Shown here one piece after another: positions 8,201 to 13,818 of a DNA stretch of 13,818 nt; the first letter of the stretch is position 1; the number at the start of each line of letters is the position of its first letter. Made by a program: the position numbers and the translations under genes. The stretch covers positions 1-13,818 of the forward strand of contig CAITSH010000080.1 in NCBI GenBank assembly GCA_903895005.1. Reading direction: 5' to 3'. Source of the stretch: an uncultured Pseudomonadota bacterium (GTDB taxonomy: Bacteria; Pseudomonadota; Gammaproteobacteria; Burkholderiales; SG8-39). The notes below the pieces were generated by a model that was not told the DNA's origin, did not search any database, and saw only the letters and a program-made list of their open reading frames with translations.

Positions 8201-8280
8201 CGGGCAAGGCTTTTCAGTCAGCCCGCCCTGCGGGTGCAAGGCAACCGGCACCTTAAACCTGGGCGGGTAACGCCCCTTTT
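8201..8280 (+). promoter_or_regulatory. Possible switching leader (attenuator or riboswitch-like) upstream of the plus-strand operon
   Basis: Several exclusive pairings are possible: CGGGC 8201-8205 with GCCCG 8221-8225; CCCGC 8222-8226 with GCGGG 8230-8234; GGTGC 8233-8237 with GCACC 8248-8252; and a 7-bp long-range helix CCCGCCC 8222-8228 with GGGCGGG 8261-8267. The last competes with the terminator-like stem at 8261-8275. Such competition is the usual layout of attenuators. However, the region is GC-rich, no promoter upstream is evident, and no known riboswitch class is matched convincingly. Confidence 0.3.
8261..8280 (+). terminator. Terminator-like hairpin in the divergent region
   Basis: GGGCG (8261-8265), loop GGTAA, CGCCC (8271-8275), then CTTTT. 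The stem is strong but short and the T-run has only four residues, so termination may be weak or conditional. It reads on the plus strand about 260 bases before the next gene. Confidence 0.4.
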
Positions 8281-8297
8281 CCGGCCTTATCGGGCCT

Positions 8298-8317
8298 TAT
8301 GTACGGAAGCGTACATA
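8298..8317. repeat. Inverted repeat TATGTACG-GAAG-CGTACATA with adjacent direct repeat
   Basis: Two perfect 8-base arms (8298-8305 and 8310-8317) flank a four-base spacer, the geometry of a dimeric regulator site. Immediately upstream GGCCTTAT occurs twice exactly 10 bases apart (8283-8290 and 8293-8300), the second copy overlapping the left arm. No regulator is identified. Confidence 0.35.
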
Positions 8318-8431
8318 CCGGCACCGCGTGCACACCTATAAACAGCAGGCTGGGCGTTGCATCACGTCCCGTATTGCACACCGCATAGCGCACAGACAAA
8401 GGCCGAAAAAAACGCGCCATCTGCACGCCGC

Positions 8432-8445
8432 TTGATACAGATCAA
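8432..8445 (+). promoter_or_regulatory. FNR/ANR-type binding site
   Basis: TTGATACAGATCAA is a perfect match to the FNR/ANR/CRP-like consensus TTGAT-N4-ATCAA. It lies 96 bases before the ATG of the transposase-derived gene. If used as a class II site centred at -41.5, transcription would begin near 8480, with CATGCT (8468-8473) as a weak -10. This would put the gene, and perhaps the downstream cytochrome genes, under oxygen-responsive activation. CRP-type boxes have a different core (TGTGA), so FNR or Dnr-like proteins fit better. Confidence 0.6.
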
Positions 8446-8510
8446 ATATCGCCCTTATGGGGGAAGCATGCTGGGTACAAGTAAAAAAGAACAACAAATG
8501 ATCAGGGAGA

Positions 8511-8532
8511 TCTGGCCCGGTAACGAGCCAGA
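8511..8532 (+). promoter_or_regulatory. Hairpin directly upstream of the 8542 start codon
   Basis: TCTGGC (8511-8516) pairs perfectly with GCCAGA (8527-8532) across a 10-base loop, ending nine bases before ATG. There is no clear Shine-Dalgarno sequence between the stem and the start; the purine-rich AGGGAGA lies upstream of the stem at 8504-8510. Folding would bring that AGGGAGA closer to the start or otherwise affect initiation. Confidence 0.3.
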
Positions 8533-8541
8533 AAATAGAAA

Positions 8542-9363
8542 ATGAACACCGCGTATGCGGCAGTAAAACAACAAACCGGCCGGGACGGCGGCGTACCAGA
8601 TGCACCACCAGAACAACATTTGGAAAGCTTGCAAAAGGCATTGCGTGCAAGTTCAAACGGCAATGGACTTGCCTCGAAGGCAGTCGATGCGGCGATGGCC
8701 GCCTGCGCCGAGCACCTGCTGCAGGAGGCCGTCGAGGCCGAGGTCGATCACTATCTGCAACAGTTCCGGGAACGCGGCGACTGGGCAGGCGTTCCGCCCA
8801 TCGTGCGCAACGGCCATCACCCGGGGCGGATTTTCCTCACCAACATCGGCCCGGTGACGATCCGCATACCCAAGCTGCGCGGACGCCCCGAAGGCACGCC
8901 GCCGTTTGAATCTGCCCTGCTGCACAAGTACCAGCGCCGCGCCAGGGCCGGCGTTGCCGGCGCGCAATGGCGCTTCCTGCATTCGCTCGCCAGAGGTGAC
9001 TGGTCGATGCTGTTCAGCGACCTGCTCGGACACAGTGGTGTGCACGTAACCGACCTGCCCCGCGCAAGCGAGGTCTGGCACTGTGAAGATAACCGCGCCA
9101 TCCTGAGAACACCCCTGCTCGCATCAGGACAATGGACCGAGATCCGCACCAAGGCCTTTGCCGCGCCTTCGGACTACCGCCTGCGCGAATCACTCATCGA
9201 TGCCAACGGCAGGGAAACCATCCTCGCTGTTGCGGCCAAGCAAAACGACGGGCAATGGCGACTCGTCAAATGCCGCATGACAGAACGCATCTCGGGCGAG
9301 GTCTGGCAGACGCTTGCGCGCAGCCTCGGGGAACGCGGCTTCGCGCTGGCACAGGCCGCCTGA
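8542..9363 (+). CDS. IS256/Mutator transposase-derived protein, catalytically dead, possible DNA-binding regulator
   Basis: 273 residues, open throughout. Residues about 45-135 match the N-terminal DNA-binding part of IS256-family transposases: LLQEAVEAEVDHYLQQF, then PPIVRNGHHPGRI, TNIGPVTIRIPKLRGR and FESALLHKYQRR. The next stretch, ARGDWSMLFSDLLG (150-163), parallels the family's 'STGDFxEALxALLG'. Residues 221-268 (ANGRETILAV ... GEVWQTLARSLGERGF) parallel the strand-helix segment after the first catalytic aspartate. The segment that should carry the 'WADG' aspartate reads QWTEIRTKAF, and the protein ends before the second aspartate and the glutamate. It therefore cannot be an active transposase. 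No transposon ends or remaining C-terminal coding are seen. It lies upstream of mtoD on the same strand, behind an FNR-like box. A domesticated DNA-binding role is inference; a decaying relic is the alternative. Confidence 0.7.
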   Translation: MNTAYAAVKQQTGRDGGVPDAPPEQHLESLQKALRASSNGNGLASKAVDAAMAACAEHLLQEAVEAEVDHYLQQFRERGDWAGVPPIVRNGHHPGRIFLTNIGPVTIRIPKLRGRPEGTPPFESALLHKYQRRARAGVAGAQWRFLHSLARGDWSMLFSDLLGHSGVHVTDLPRASEVWHCEDNRAILRTPLLASGQWTEIRTKAFAAPSDYRLRESLIDANGRETILAVAAKQNDGQWRLVKCRMTERISGEVWQTLARSLGERGFALAQAA

Positions 9364-9379
9364 ACATCCGGGCACAAAT

Positions 9380-9430
9380 ACCGGACACCGAGACACCGGA
9401 CACCCAAACACCAGATTCGCACACCAGATT
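9380..9430. repeat. Short direct repeats between the transposase-derived gene and mtoD
   Basis: ACCGGACACC occurs at 9380-9389 and 9395-9404 (15-base period), followed by ACACCAGATT at 9408-9417 and 9421-9430 (13-base period). The stretch is rich in CA/AC steps. It occupies the 129-base gap before mtoD and may be a degenerate tandem repeat or a binding region. No promoter elements are clear here. Confidence 0.4.
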
Positions 9431-9492
9431 TGACCCGCCAAGCAGCCAAACCCACCATCCGCTTAACAGGAAGCAATCGGGGAGTTCCAAAA

Positions 9493-9846
9493 ATGAAAAG
9501 CCTGCGCATCACCGTACTTAGAGCTGCAACCCTCGCCGCCGCGGCCATGCTGGTCATCCCCGCATCCGCCGGCGCGGCCGATGAAGCCGCCGCCCGCGCC
9601 CTGGCGCGCCAGAGCAACTGCTTCAAGTGCCACGCCGTCGACAAAAAGAAAGAAGGGCCGTCATTCAAGGACACCGCGGCCAAGTACGCCGGCAAGGCCG
9701 ACGCCCAGGCGCGCGTGGTCAAGCACATCACCTCCGGGTTGAAGGTCAAGTTTGAAGACGGCCACGAGGAAGAGCACACCATCGTCAAGAGCAAGGACGA
9801 CAAGGAAATAAAAAACCTTGTCGACTGGATCCTGTCGGTCAAGTAA
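9493..9846 (+). CDS. mtoD: Periplasmic monoheme cytochrome c, MtoD-like
   Basis: 117 residues. Class I type cytochrome c that probably shuttles electrons through the periplasm between the outer-membrane conduit and the inner-membrane CymA. It has a signal peptide (about 1-29, ending ASAGA-A) and one heme site, CFKCH at 43-47. The fold landmarks are typical of short cytochromes c (GPSFKDTAAKYAG, then KNLVDWILSVK at the C-terminus). The usual Met-containing loop is replaced by GLKVKFEDGHEEEH and the mature protein contains no methionine, so the sixth heme ligand must be something else, perhaps His91 or His95. The ATG at 9493 is preceded by GGGGAG at 9479-9484; a longer in-frame start would precede the signal peptide. 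It is the first cytochrome gene of the cluster, 79 bases before mtoA. Confidence 0.85.
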   Translation: MKSLRITVLRAATLAAAAMLVIPASAGAADEAAARALARQSNCFKCHAVDKKKEGPSFKDTAAKYAGKADAQARVVKHITSGLKVKFEDGHEEEHTIVKSKDDKEIKNLVDWILSVK

Positions 9847-9925
9847 ACGGCGCAGCCGGCAGCCGAAAAAAGGGGCATGGCACCGAAACAGCGAACGATG
9901 TAGCGCAGTCTGGGGAGAAACGTTG

Positions 9926-10885
9926 ATGCTGCCGATACGACAAGCAATTCTTATGTTGGCGCTGGCCGCGAGCATGGGCCTAGCGGGAAACGCTTGGTCT
10001 GCGGACGCACCCGGCGCAAGCAAGGACCTGGTGCTCAAGGACGATGCAAAGTGCACGCGCTGCCACGACGAGAGTGACAGCCCGCAGGTGCTGGCCATAG
10101 GCAAGACCAAGCACGGCACGGTGGCCGACGGCCGCACCCCCACCTGCACCAGCTGCCACGGCGAGAGCGATTCGCACGCAGGCAATGCCGGCGGCTCCAG
10201 CAAACGGCCCAAACCGGACCGCTACTTCGCCAAGAACTCCGGCACGCCGGTAGAGGCGCGCAACGATGCCTGCCTCACCTGCCACAAGGGCAACAAGCAC
10301 ATCCTGTGGGCGGGCAGCACCCACCAGAGCCGCGACGTGGCCTGCACCTCCTGCCACCAGGTGCACACACAGCACGACAAGGTGCGCAGCAAGCTCACCC
10401 AGTCCGAGGTGTGCTTCACCTGCCACAAGGAGCAGCGCACGCAGGTCAACCGTCCATCGCACCACCCGGTGGTGGAGGGCAAAGTGGCCTGCTCGGACTG
10501 CCATAACCCGCACGGCTCGGCCGGACCGAAGCTGCTGGTCAAGGACTCGGTCAACGCCACCTGCTACACCTGCCACATGGAAAAGCGCGGCCCCTTCATC
10601 TGGGAGCACATGCCGGTCACCGACGATTGCACCAACTGCCATAACCCGCACGGCTCCACGGTCGACAACCTGCTCAAGGCGCGCATGCCCTTCCTGTGCC
10701 AGCAATGCCATGAACCGACAAGCCATCGCGGCAACATCCCCGGGCTCAACAACGCCAACCAGTACGACAACCAGCCCCAATCCCGCGGCATCACGCAGGG
10801 TCGCGCCTGCACCAACTGCCACCTGAACCTGCACGGCGGCAACAGCCCGACCAATTCCGCACCAGCCCGGTCGTTCCGGCGCTGA
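9926..10885 (+). CDS. mtoA: Decaheme periplasmic cytochrome c, MtoA/MtrA/PioA family
   Basis: 319 residues with a signal peptide (about 1-26, NAWSA-D) and exactly ten CXXCH heme motifs, starting at residues 43, 74, 116, 140, 163, 189, 213, 235, 258 and 295. Size and heme number match MtrA of Shewanella (333 residues) and MtoA of Sideroxydans, the DmsE-type decaheme family. In these systems the protein sits as a wire inside the MtrB/MtoB barrel and moves electrons across the outer membrane. Two similar CXXCHNPHGS blocks (189 and 235) show the internal repetition usual for this family. ATG at 9926 has GGGGAG eight bases upstream. The next gene starts 22 bases after the stop, so the two are surely co-transcribed. 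Electron direction (Fe(II) oxidation or metal reduction) cannot be read from sequence. Confidence 0.94.
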   Translation: MLPIRQAILMLALAASMGLAGNAWSADAPGASKDLVLKDDAKCTRCHDESDSPQVLAIGKTKHGTVADGRTPTCTSCHGESDSHAGNAGGSSKRPKPDRYFAKNSGTPVEARNDACLTCHKGNKHILWAGSTHQSRDVACTSCHQVHTQHDKVRSKLTQSEVCFTCHKEQRTQVNRPSHHPVVEGKVACSDCHNPHGSAGPKLLVKDSVNATCYTCHMEKRGPFIWEHMPVTDDCTNCHNPHGSTVDNLLKARMPFLCQQCHEPTSHRGNIPGLNNANQYDNQPQSRGITQGRACTNCHLNLHGGNSPTNSAPARSFRR

Positions 10886-10907
10886 ACCCGGCTGAATGGA
10901 GAGAGCC

Positions 10908-12971
10908 ATGAAACTCCGCACACACCAGATCATACGGCGTACCGCGCGGCCCACCGCGCTTGCCGCGGCGCTGCTGGCCGCGTTCGGCCCTGCGGTCGCG
11001 GCCGACGATGAAATCAGCGCGCTAACCAAGCCTGACAGCAGCGTCAGCGCCGGGATCGGCCTTGTCACCAAGGAGAACCAGCGCTTCGGCCAGTACACCG
11101 GCCTGGTGGACAACAAAACCTACGGGCTGCTGGGCATAGACCTGAACAAGCGCGACGATGTCACCGGCACCTGGATCAAGCTCACCGGCCGCAACCTCGG
11201 CCTGGACAGCCGCGAGTTGCGCTTCGAGCATCAGCGCCAGGGAGACTGGGGCTATTTTGTCGATTACAACGAGACGCCCCGCTACAGCCCTTACATTATC
11301 AATACAGCGGTGGGCGGCACCGGCACCAATTCGCTGACAACAGGCACCACGACCAGCCCGAAGCAGGACGTGGAACTGAAAACCCAGCGCCAAGCCATCG
11401 GCTTCGGACTGGATAAATTCCTCGGCAACGGCTTTGACATCCAGTTCCGCTTCAAGAACGAAGACAAGGACGGGGCGCGGCTGTGGGGCGGTGAAATCGG
11501 CAACAACATGGCCTTCATGCCCGAACCCATCCACTACACCACGCGCCAGCTGGAGGGCACGCTCAGCTACATCCGCGACTCCCTGCAGCTCTCCGGCGGC
11601 TACTACGGCACCGACTTCGTCAACCGCAACGCACGACTGGACTACACGTTGAGCGCGGGCACCAACATGCTCTCGCCCGCCCCACTGCCTCCAAGCAGCC
11701 AGTCGCACCAGTGGTTCCTTTCTGGCGGATATGATTTCTCCAAGACAACGCGCGCAACCTTCAAGGTCTCCAGCACCAAGGCTCTCCAGAACGAATCGTT
11801 TGTCGTGCCTGCGGGCCAAGTCTTGCTCACTCCCGGGCTGAGCAGTCTCAACGGTCGCGTTGTCACCACCCTCGCGCAGGTCGGACTGACCTCACGCCCC
11901 CTGCCCAAGCTGTCGCTGCTGGCCAACCTGCGCTACGAGGATCGTGCCGACAAGACGCCGGAACGGCCGTTCGTTACAGGCAACGGCATCAACATGACCA
12001 ACACCGTTTTCTCCCGTACCACAACGACCGGCAAGCTCGAGGCAAGCTACCAGCTGCCCATGGGCTATCGCGCAACCGCCGGGATGGACGTCAACAACAC
12101 CATCCGCAACGTTCCCGATGTGCGCATCATTCCCTACCGTCACACCAACGACGAGACCGCTTATCGCCTGGAAATGCGCAAATCCATGTCGGAAACGGTC
12201 AACGGCTCGATCTCGGCGATCCACAGCAAGCGGACAGGATCCAATTACCTGAACGATTGGAAGGGCACGGCCGCATACACGACGACTCTCGCACCGATCA
12301 TCTGGGCCGACCGCGACCGCGACAAACTGCGCCTCTCGTTTGACTGGACACCGATCGACCCGCTTTCGCTTCAGTTCGTGATCGAGGACGGGCGCGACAA
12401 ATACAACGGACTGCAACTGGGCCCGAAAAAGGGCGACAGCCAGCTGTATTCGCTCGATACCGCCTATACCTTCTCTGAAAAGCTCAAGGGCAACGCCTGG
12501 ATGTCGCGCACGGACACCAAATCAGAGCAGTTGTCGCTGCAGGTTTCCGCAGGGGCGGTTACCAGCACCGGTGCGGCAATCGCAGCCAACACCGGATGGG
12601 CGGCGCAATTGCGCAATACCGGCGACAGCATCGGCATCGGCCTTGACGGAAAACCGTCCGAGAAGATCGACTGGGGCGCGAAGTTTTCCTACCAGAACGA
12701 CCGCAGCAACCAGCACATGACGCTCGCAACCGGTGCCGGACTGACCCAGCTTCCGGATTCGTATTACAAGCTGACCCGTCTGCAATTATTCGGCAAATAC
12801 GCATTACAGAAAAACAGCGGCGTACGGCTTGATTTGGTACACGAACGGCGCAGCACAGACGACTGGACGTGGAACAGTTTTGTATACCCACAAGACGGCA
12901 CGACGGTGCGACAGGACACGAATCCGAAAGCGACCTTCGTCGGCGCGTCGTATTACCACAATTTTCAGTAA
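10908..12971 (+). CDS. mtoB: Outer-membrane beta-barrel of the MtrB/MtoB/PioB family
   Basis: 687 residues from the ATG at 10908, chosen because GGAGAG precedes it by five bases; an ATG at 10896 would add four residues. Signal peptide about 1-31 (AAFGPAVA-ADD). The rest has the alternating, aromatic- and glycine-rich pattern of a large barrel, with repeated strands such as GYFVDYNE, QFRFKNEDKDGARLW, LSGGYDFS and VGASYYHNFQ at the C-terminus. Length agrees with Shewanella MtrB (697) and context (directly after a decaheme gene) fixes the family. The protein holds the decaheme cytochrome in the outer membrane. It has no cysteine at all, so the N-terminal CXXC of Shewanella MtrB is missing. The protein ends in Phe-Gln rather than in the terminal aromatic residue typical of barrels. 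Confidence 0.93.
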   Translation: MKLRTHQIIRRTARPTALAAALLAAFGPAVAADDEISALTKPDSSVSAGIGLVTKENQRFGQYTGLVDNKTYGLLGIDLNKRDDVTGTWIKLTGRNLGLDSRELRFEHQRQGDWGYFVDYNETPRYSPYIINTAVGGTGTNSLTTGTTTSPKQDVELKTQRQAIGFGLDKFLGNGFDIQFRFKNEDKDGARLWGGEIGNNMAFMPEPIHYTTRQLEGTLSYIRDSLQLSGGYYGTDFVNRNARLDYTLSAGTNMLSPAPLPPSSQSHQWFLSGGYDFSKTTRATFKVSSTKALQNESFVVPAGQVLLTPGLSSLNGRVVTTLAQVGLTSRPLPKLSLLANLRYEDRADKTPERPFVTGNGINMTNTVFSRTTTTGKLEASYQLPMGYRATAGMDVNNTIRNVPDVRIIPYRHTNDETAYRLEMRKSMSETVNGSISAIHSKRTGSNYLNDWKGTAAYTTTLAPIIWADRDRDKLRLSFDWTPIDPLSLQFVIEDGRDKYNGLQLGPKKGDSQLYSLDTAYTFSEKLKGNAWMSRTDTKSEQLSLQVSAGAVTSTGAAIAANTGWAAQLRNTGDSIGIGLDGKPSEKIDWGAKFSYQNDRSNQHMTLATGAGLTQLPDSYYKLTRLQLFGKYALQKNSGVRLDLVHERRSTDDWTWNSFVYPQDGTTVRQDTNPKATFVGASYYHNFQ

Positions 12972-12994
12972 GCAAATGCCGCACAAGGGGAAAC

Positions 12995-13022
12995 CGACGG
13001 CCTGAAAAGGCCGTTGTTTTTT
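12995..13022 (+). terminator. Strong intrinsic terminator between mtoB and cymA
   Basis: CGACGGCC (12995-13002), loop TGAAAA, GGCCGTTG (13009-13016; one G-T pair), followed directly by six T residues. It lies 23 bases after the mtoB stop and 45 bases before the cymA start, so it should end most mtoDAB transcripts. cymA would then depend on read-through or its own promoter. Confidence 0.85.
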
Positions 13023-13067
13023 ACAAAGCTGCGACAAAGCGGAAAACAACGGGGAATCGGAGAACAC

Positions 13068-13667
13068 ATGGATGAAAAAGAACCCGGCGCGCTAAAACGC
13101 CTGTGGGGTTTCCTCAAGGCGCCGAGCGCCAAATACTCCCTGATCAGCATCCTCGTCGTCGGCTTTTTCTCGGGCATCATTTTCTGGGGCGGCTTCAATA
13201 CCGGCATGGAGGCGACCAACACGCTTGAGTTTTGCACCGGTTGCCATGAAATGCGCGACACCGTGTACCAGGAGTGGAAGGAAACCATACACTACAGCAA
13301 CCGCACCGGTGTGCGCGCCATCTGCTCCGATTGCCACGTACCCAAGGACTGGACGCACAAGATGATCCGCAAGGCCAACGCAAGCTTCGAGGTATGGGGC
13401 AAGATCACCGGCAGCATCGACACGCCGGAAAAATTCGAGGCGCGGCGCATGGTCCTCGCCACGCACGAGTGGGATCGCATGAAAGGCAATGACTCGCGCG
13501 AATGCCGCAACTGCCACAGTTTCGAGGCGATGAGTGCCGACAAGCAAAAGCAGACGCCTTACAAGAAACACATGAAGGCCAAGTCCGACGGCCAGACCTG
13601 CATCGACTGCCACAAGGGCATCGCCCATCACCTGCCCAAGGAATACAAGGACCCTGACGAGGACTAG
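13068..13667 (+). CDS. cymA: Inner-membrane tetraheme quinol-linked cytochrome c, NapC/NirT (CymA) family
   Basis: 199 residues. One N-terminal transmembrane helix (about 22-41, SAKYSLISILVVGFFSGIIF) anchors a periplasmic domain with four CXXCH motifs starting at residues 56, 86, 146 and 178. The first is in the family context EFCTGCHEMRDTVYQEWKET. CymA-type proteins exchange electrons between the quinone pool and periplasmic cytochromes; here the partners would be MtoD or MtoA. In Sideroxydans-type clusters the homologue has also been called MtoC. ATG at 13068 has GGAG five bases away; upstream in-frame codons run back into the terminator and are not coding. Only 39 bases separate its stop from the right-hand IS30 end, and no terminator is visible there. 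Confidence 0.93.
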   Translation: MDEKEPGALKRLWGFLKAPSAKYSLISILVVGFFSGIIFWGGFNTGMEATNTLEFCTGCHEMRDTVYQEWKETIHYSNRTGVRAICSDCHVPKDWTHKMIRKANASFEVWGKITGSIDTPEKFEARRMVLATHEWDRMKGNDSRECRNCHSFEAMSADKQKQTPYKKHMKAKSDGQTCIDCHKGIAHHLPKEYKDPDED

Positions 13668-13706
13668 CCGCCACGCAGGGAAGCAACCTTTCGTGACACC
13701 CATAAC

Positions 13707-13818
13707 CTGCGAATTTAAGTTCGAAGTGCAATGGGTATGGGCTTGAGGTTGAAGAGTACCTCGTGCGGGGTGAGATAGCCAAGACACTTGCGCGGCCGAT
13801 GGTTTAGCCGGTCTTCAA
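13707..13818 (-). mobile_element. 3' end of an IS30-family insertion sequence (right copy, partial, inverted)
   Basis: The reverse complement of 13707-13818 aligns without gaps to 31-142, with 10 mismatches in 112 bases. Similarity ends sharply at 13707, which is taken as the element boundary. The flanks next to the two IS ends (TATGAC after the left, ATAAC before the right) do not form an obvious shared target repeat. The copy is oriented against the left one, so the two form a large inverted repeat around the whole segment. Confidence 0.8.
13715..13816 (-). CDS. IS30-family transposase, C-terminal fragment (right copy)
   Basis: Minus-strand reading gives 33 residues to a TAA (13717-13715) with the motif LNHRPRKCLGYLTPHEVLF, the same IS30 C-terminal signature as in the left copy. 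Differences from the left copy include His for Gln in LNHRP and Asn for Gly in LFNLKP, so this is a distinct, diverged copy. The frame is intact in the visible part. The gene points inward, towards cymA. Confidence 0.85.
   Translation of the reverse strand, partial: EDRLNHRPRKCLGYLTPHEVLFNLKPIPIALRT

Larger units (their letters stand above)
7996..8541. other. Divergent regulatory region between imuA and the electron-transfer operon
   Basis: 546 bases without a convincing gene. From left to right it holds the imuA leader (about 100 bases), the imuA promoter with a palindromic operator (8106-8134), a GC-rich stretch able to form alternative hairpins (8201-8280), a 20-bp inverted repeat (8298-8317), an FNR/ANR-like box (8432-8445) and a hairpin right before the next start codon (8511-8532). 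Base composition shifts from GC-rich (8150-8340) to AT-rich (8430-8541), which suggests that the nearest plus-strand promoter lies in the latter part. Confidence 0.7.

Noticed and set aside
7892..8251. Minus-strand open frame overlapping the imuA start and the divergent promoter region
   Set aside because: It crosses the predicted imuA promoter and overlaps imuA in another frame; no ribosome site and no domain are seen.
8190..8280. c-di-GMP (GEMM-I) riboswitch
   Set aside because: Fragments such as GGGCAA, GCAAGGC, CCGG and TTAAACC resemble the motif, and GEMM switches do control cytochromes in Geobacter. However, the GNRA loop and the GACGCAAAGCC block are not there and the helices do not fall in the right order. 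A covariance-model scan would settle it.
9380..9430. CRISPR-like repeats
   Set aside because: Only two pairs of 10-base repeats with 13-15 base period; no repeat-spacer structure of CRISPR size and no cas genes.
9980..11116. Minus-strand open frame opposite mtoA (378 codons)
   Set aside because: It is antisense to ten conserved heme motifs; the valine/alanine-rich translation is a shadow of the cytochrome codons.
13092..13787. Minus-strand open frame spanning cymA and the IS30 end
   Set aside because: It runs from the IS30 copy in the wrong frame through the antisense of cymA; the real transposase frame ends at 13715.

Overview
The window reads as GC-rich proteobacterial DNA, most likely a betaproteobacterium of the Nitrosomonadales/Gallionellales neighbourhood. 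Two points support this. The first is a mtoD-mtoA-mtoB-cymA type extracellular electron transfer cluster, as known from iron-oxidising Sideroxydans. The second is a GAACGATCGTTC operator in front of imuA, which fits the noncanonical (Bacillus-like) LexA motif GAAC-N4-GTTC reported for Sideroxydans and relatives, not the usual betaproteobacterial CTGT-N8-ACAG. The species cannot be fixed from the sequence alone.

Layout. Both edges (1-142 and 13707-13818) are the 3' ends of IS30-family elements. They lie in inverted orientation with the transposase genes pointing inward, and they are two different copies (102 of 112 aligned bases identical). The left half is on the minus strand: prc (tail-specific protease) at 228-2381, then the mutagenesis operon imuA-imuB-dnaE2 (7995 down to 2703), read leftwards from a promoter at about 8106-8134 whose -35/-10 spacer holds the LexA-like operator. 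A 546-base divergent region (7996-8541) separates this from the plus-strand half. It carries the operator, a GC-rich stretch that can fold into competing hairpins ending in a terminator-like stem, a 20-bp inverted repeat, and a perfect FNR/ANR-type box (TTGAT-N4-ATCAA).

The plus-strand half starts with a 273-residue protein built from the N-terminal two thirds of an IS256/Mutator-type transposase, with no recognisable catalytic aspartates. It is followed by mtoD (monoheme cytochrome c), mtoA (decaheme periplasmic cytochrome), mtoB (outer-membrane beta-barrel), a strong intrinsic terminator, and cymA (tetraheme NapC/NirT quinol-linked cytochrome). By analogy with Mto/Mtr/Pio systems, MtoA sits inside the MtoB barrel and carries electrons across the outer membrane, MtoD shuttles them through the periplasm, and CymA exchanges them with the quinone pool. 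The likely role is Fe(II) oxidation, or metal reduction if run in reverse.

The most interesting points are the catalytically dead transposase-derived protein beside the electron-transfer operon, the noncanonical SOS box, the possible switching leader plus FNR box, a MtoD without any methionine in its mature part, and the IS30 bracketing of the whole segment.
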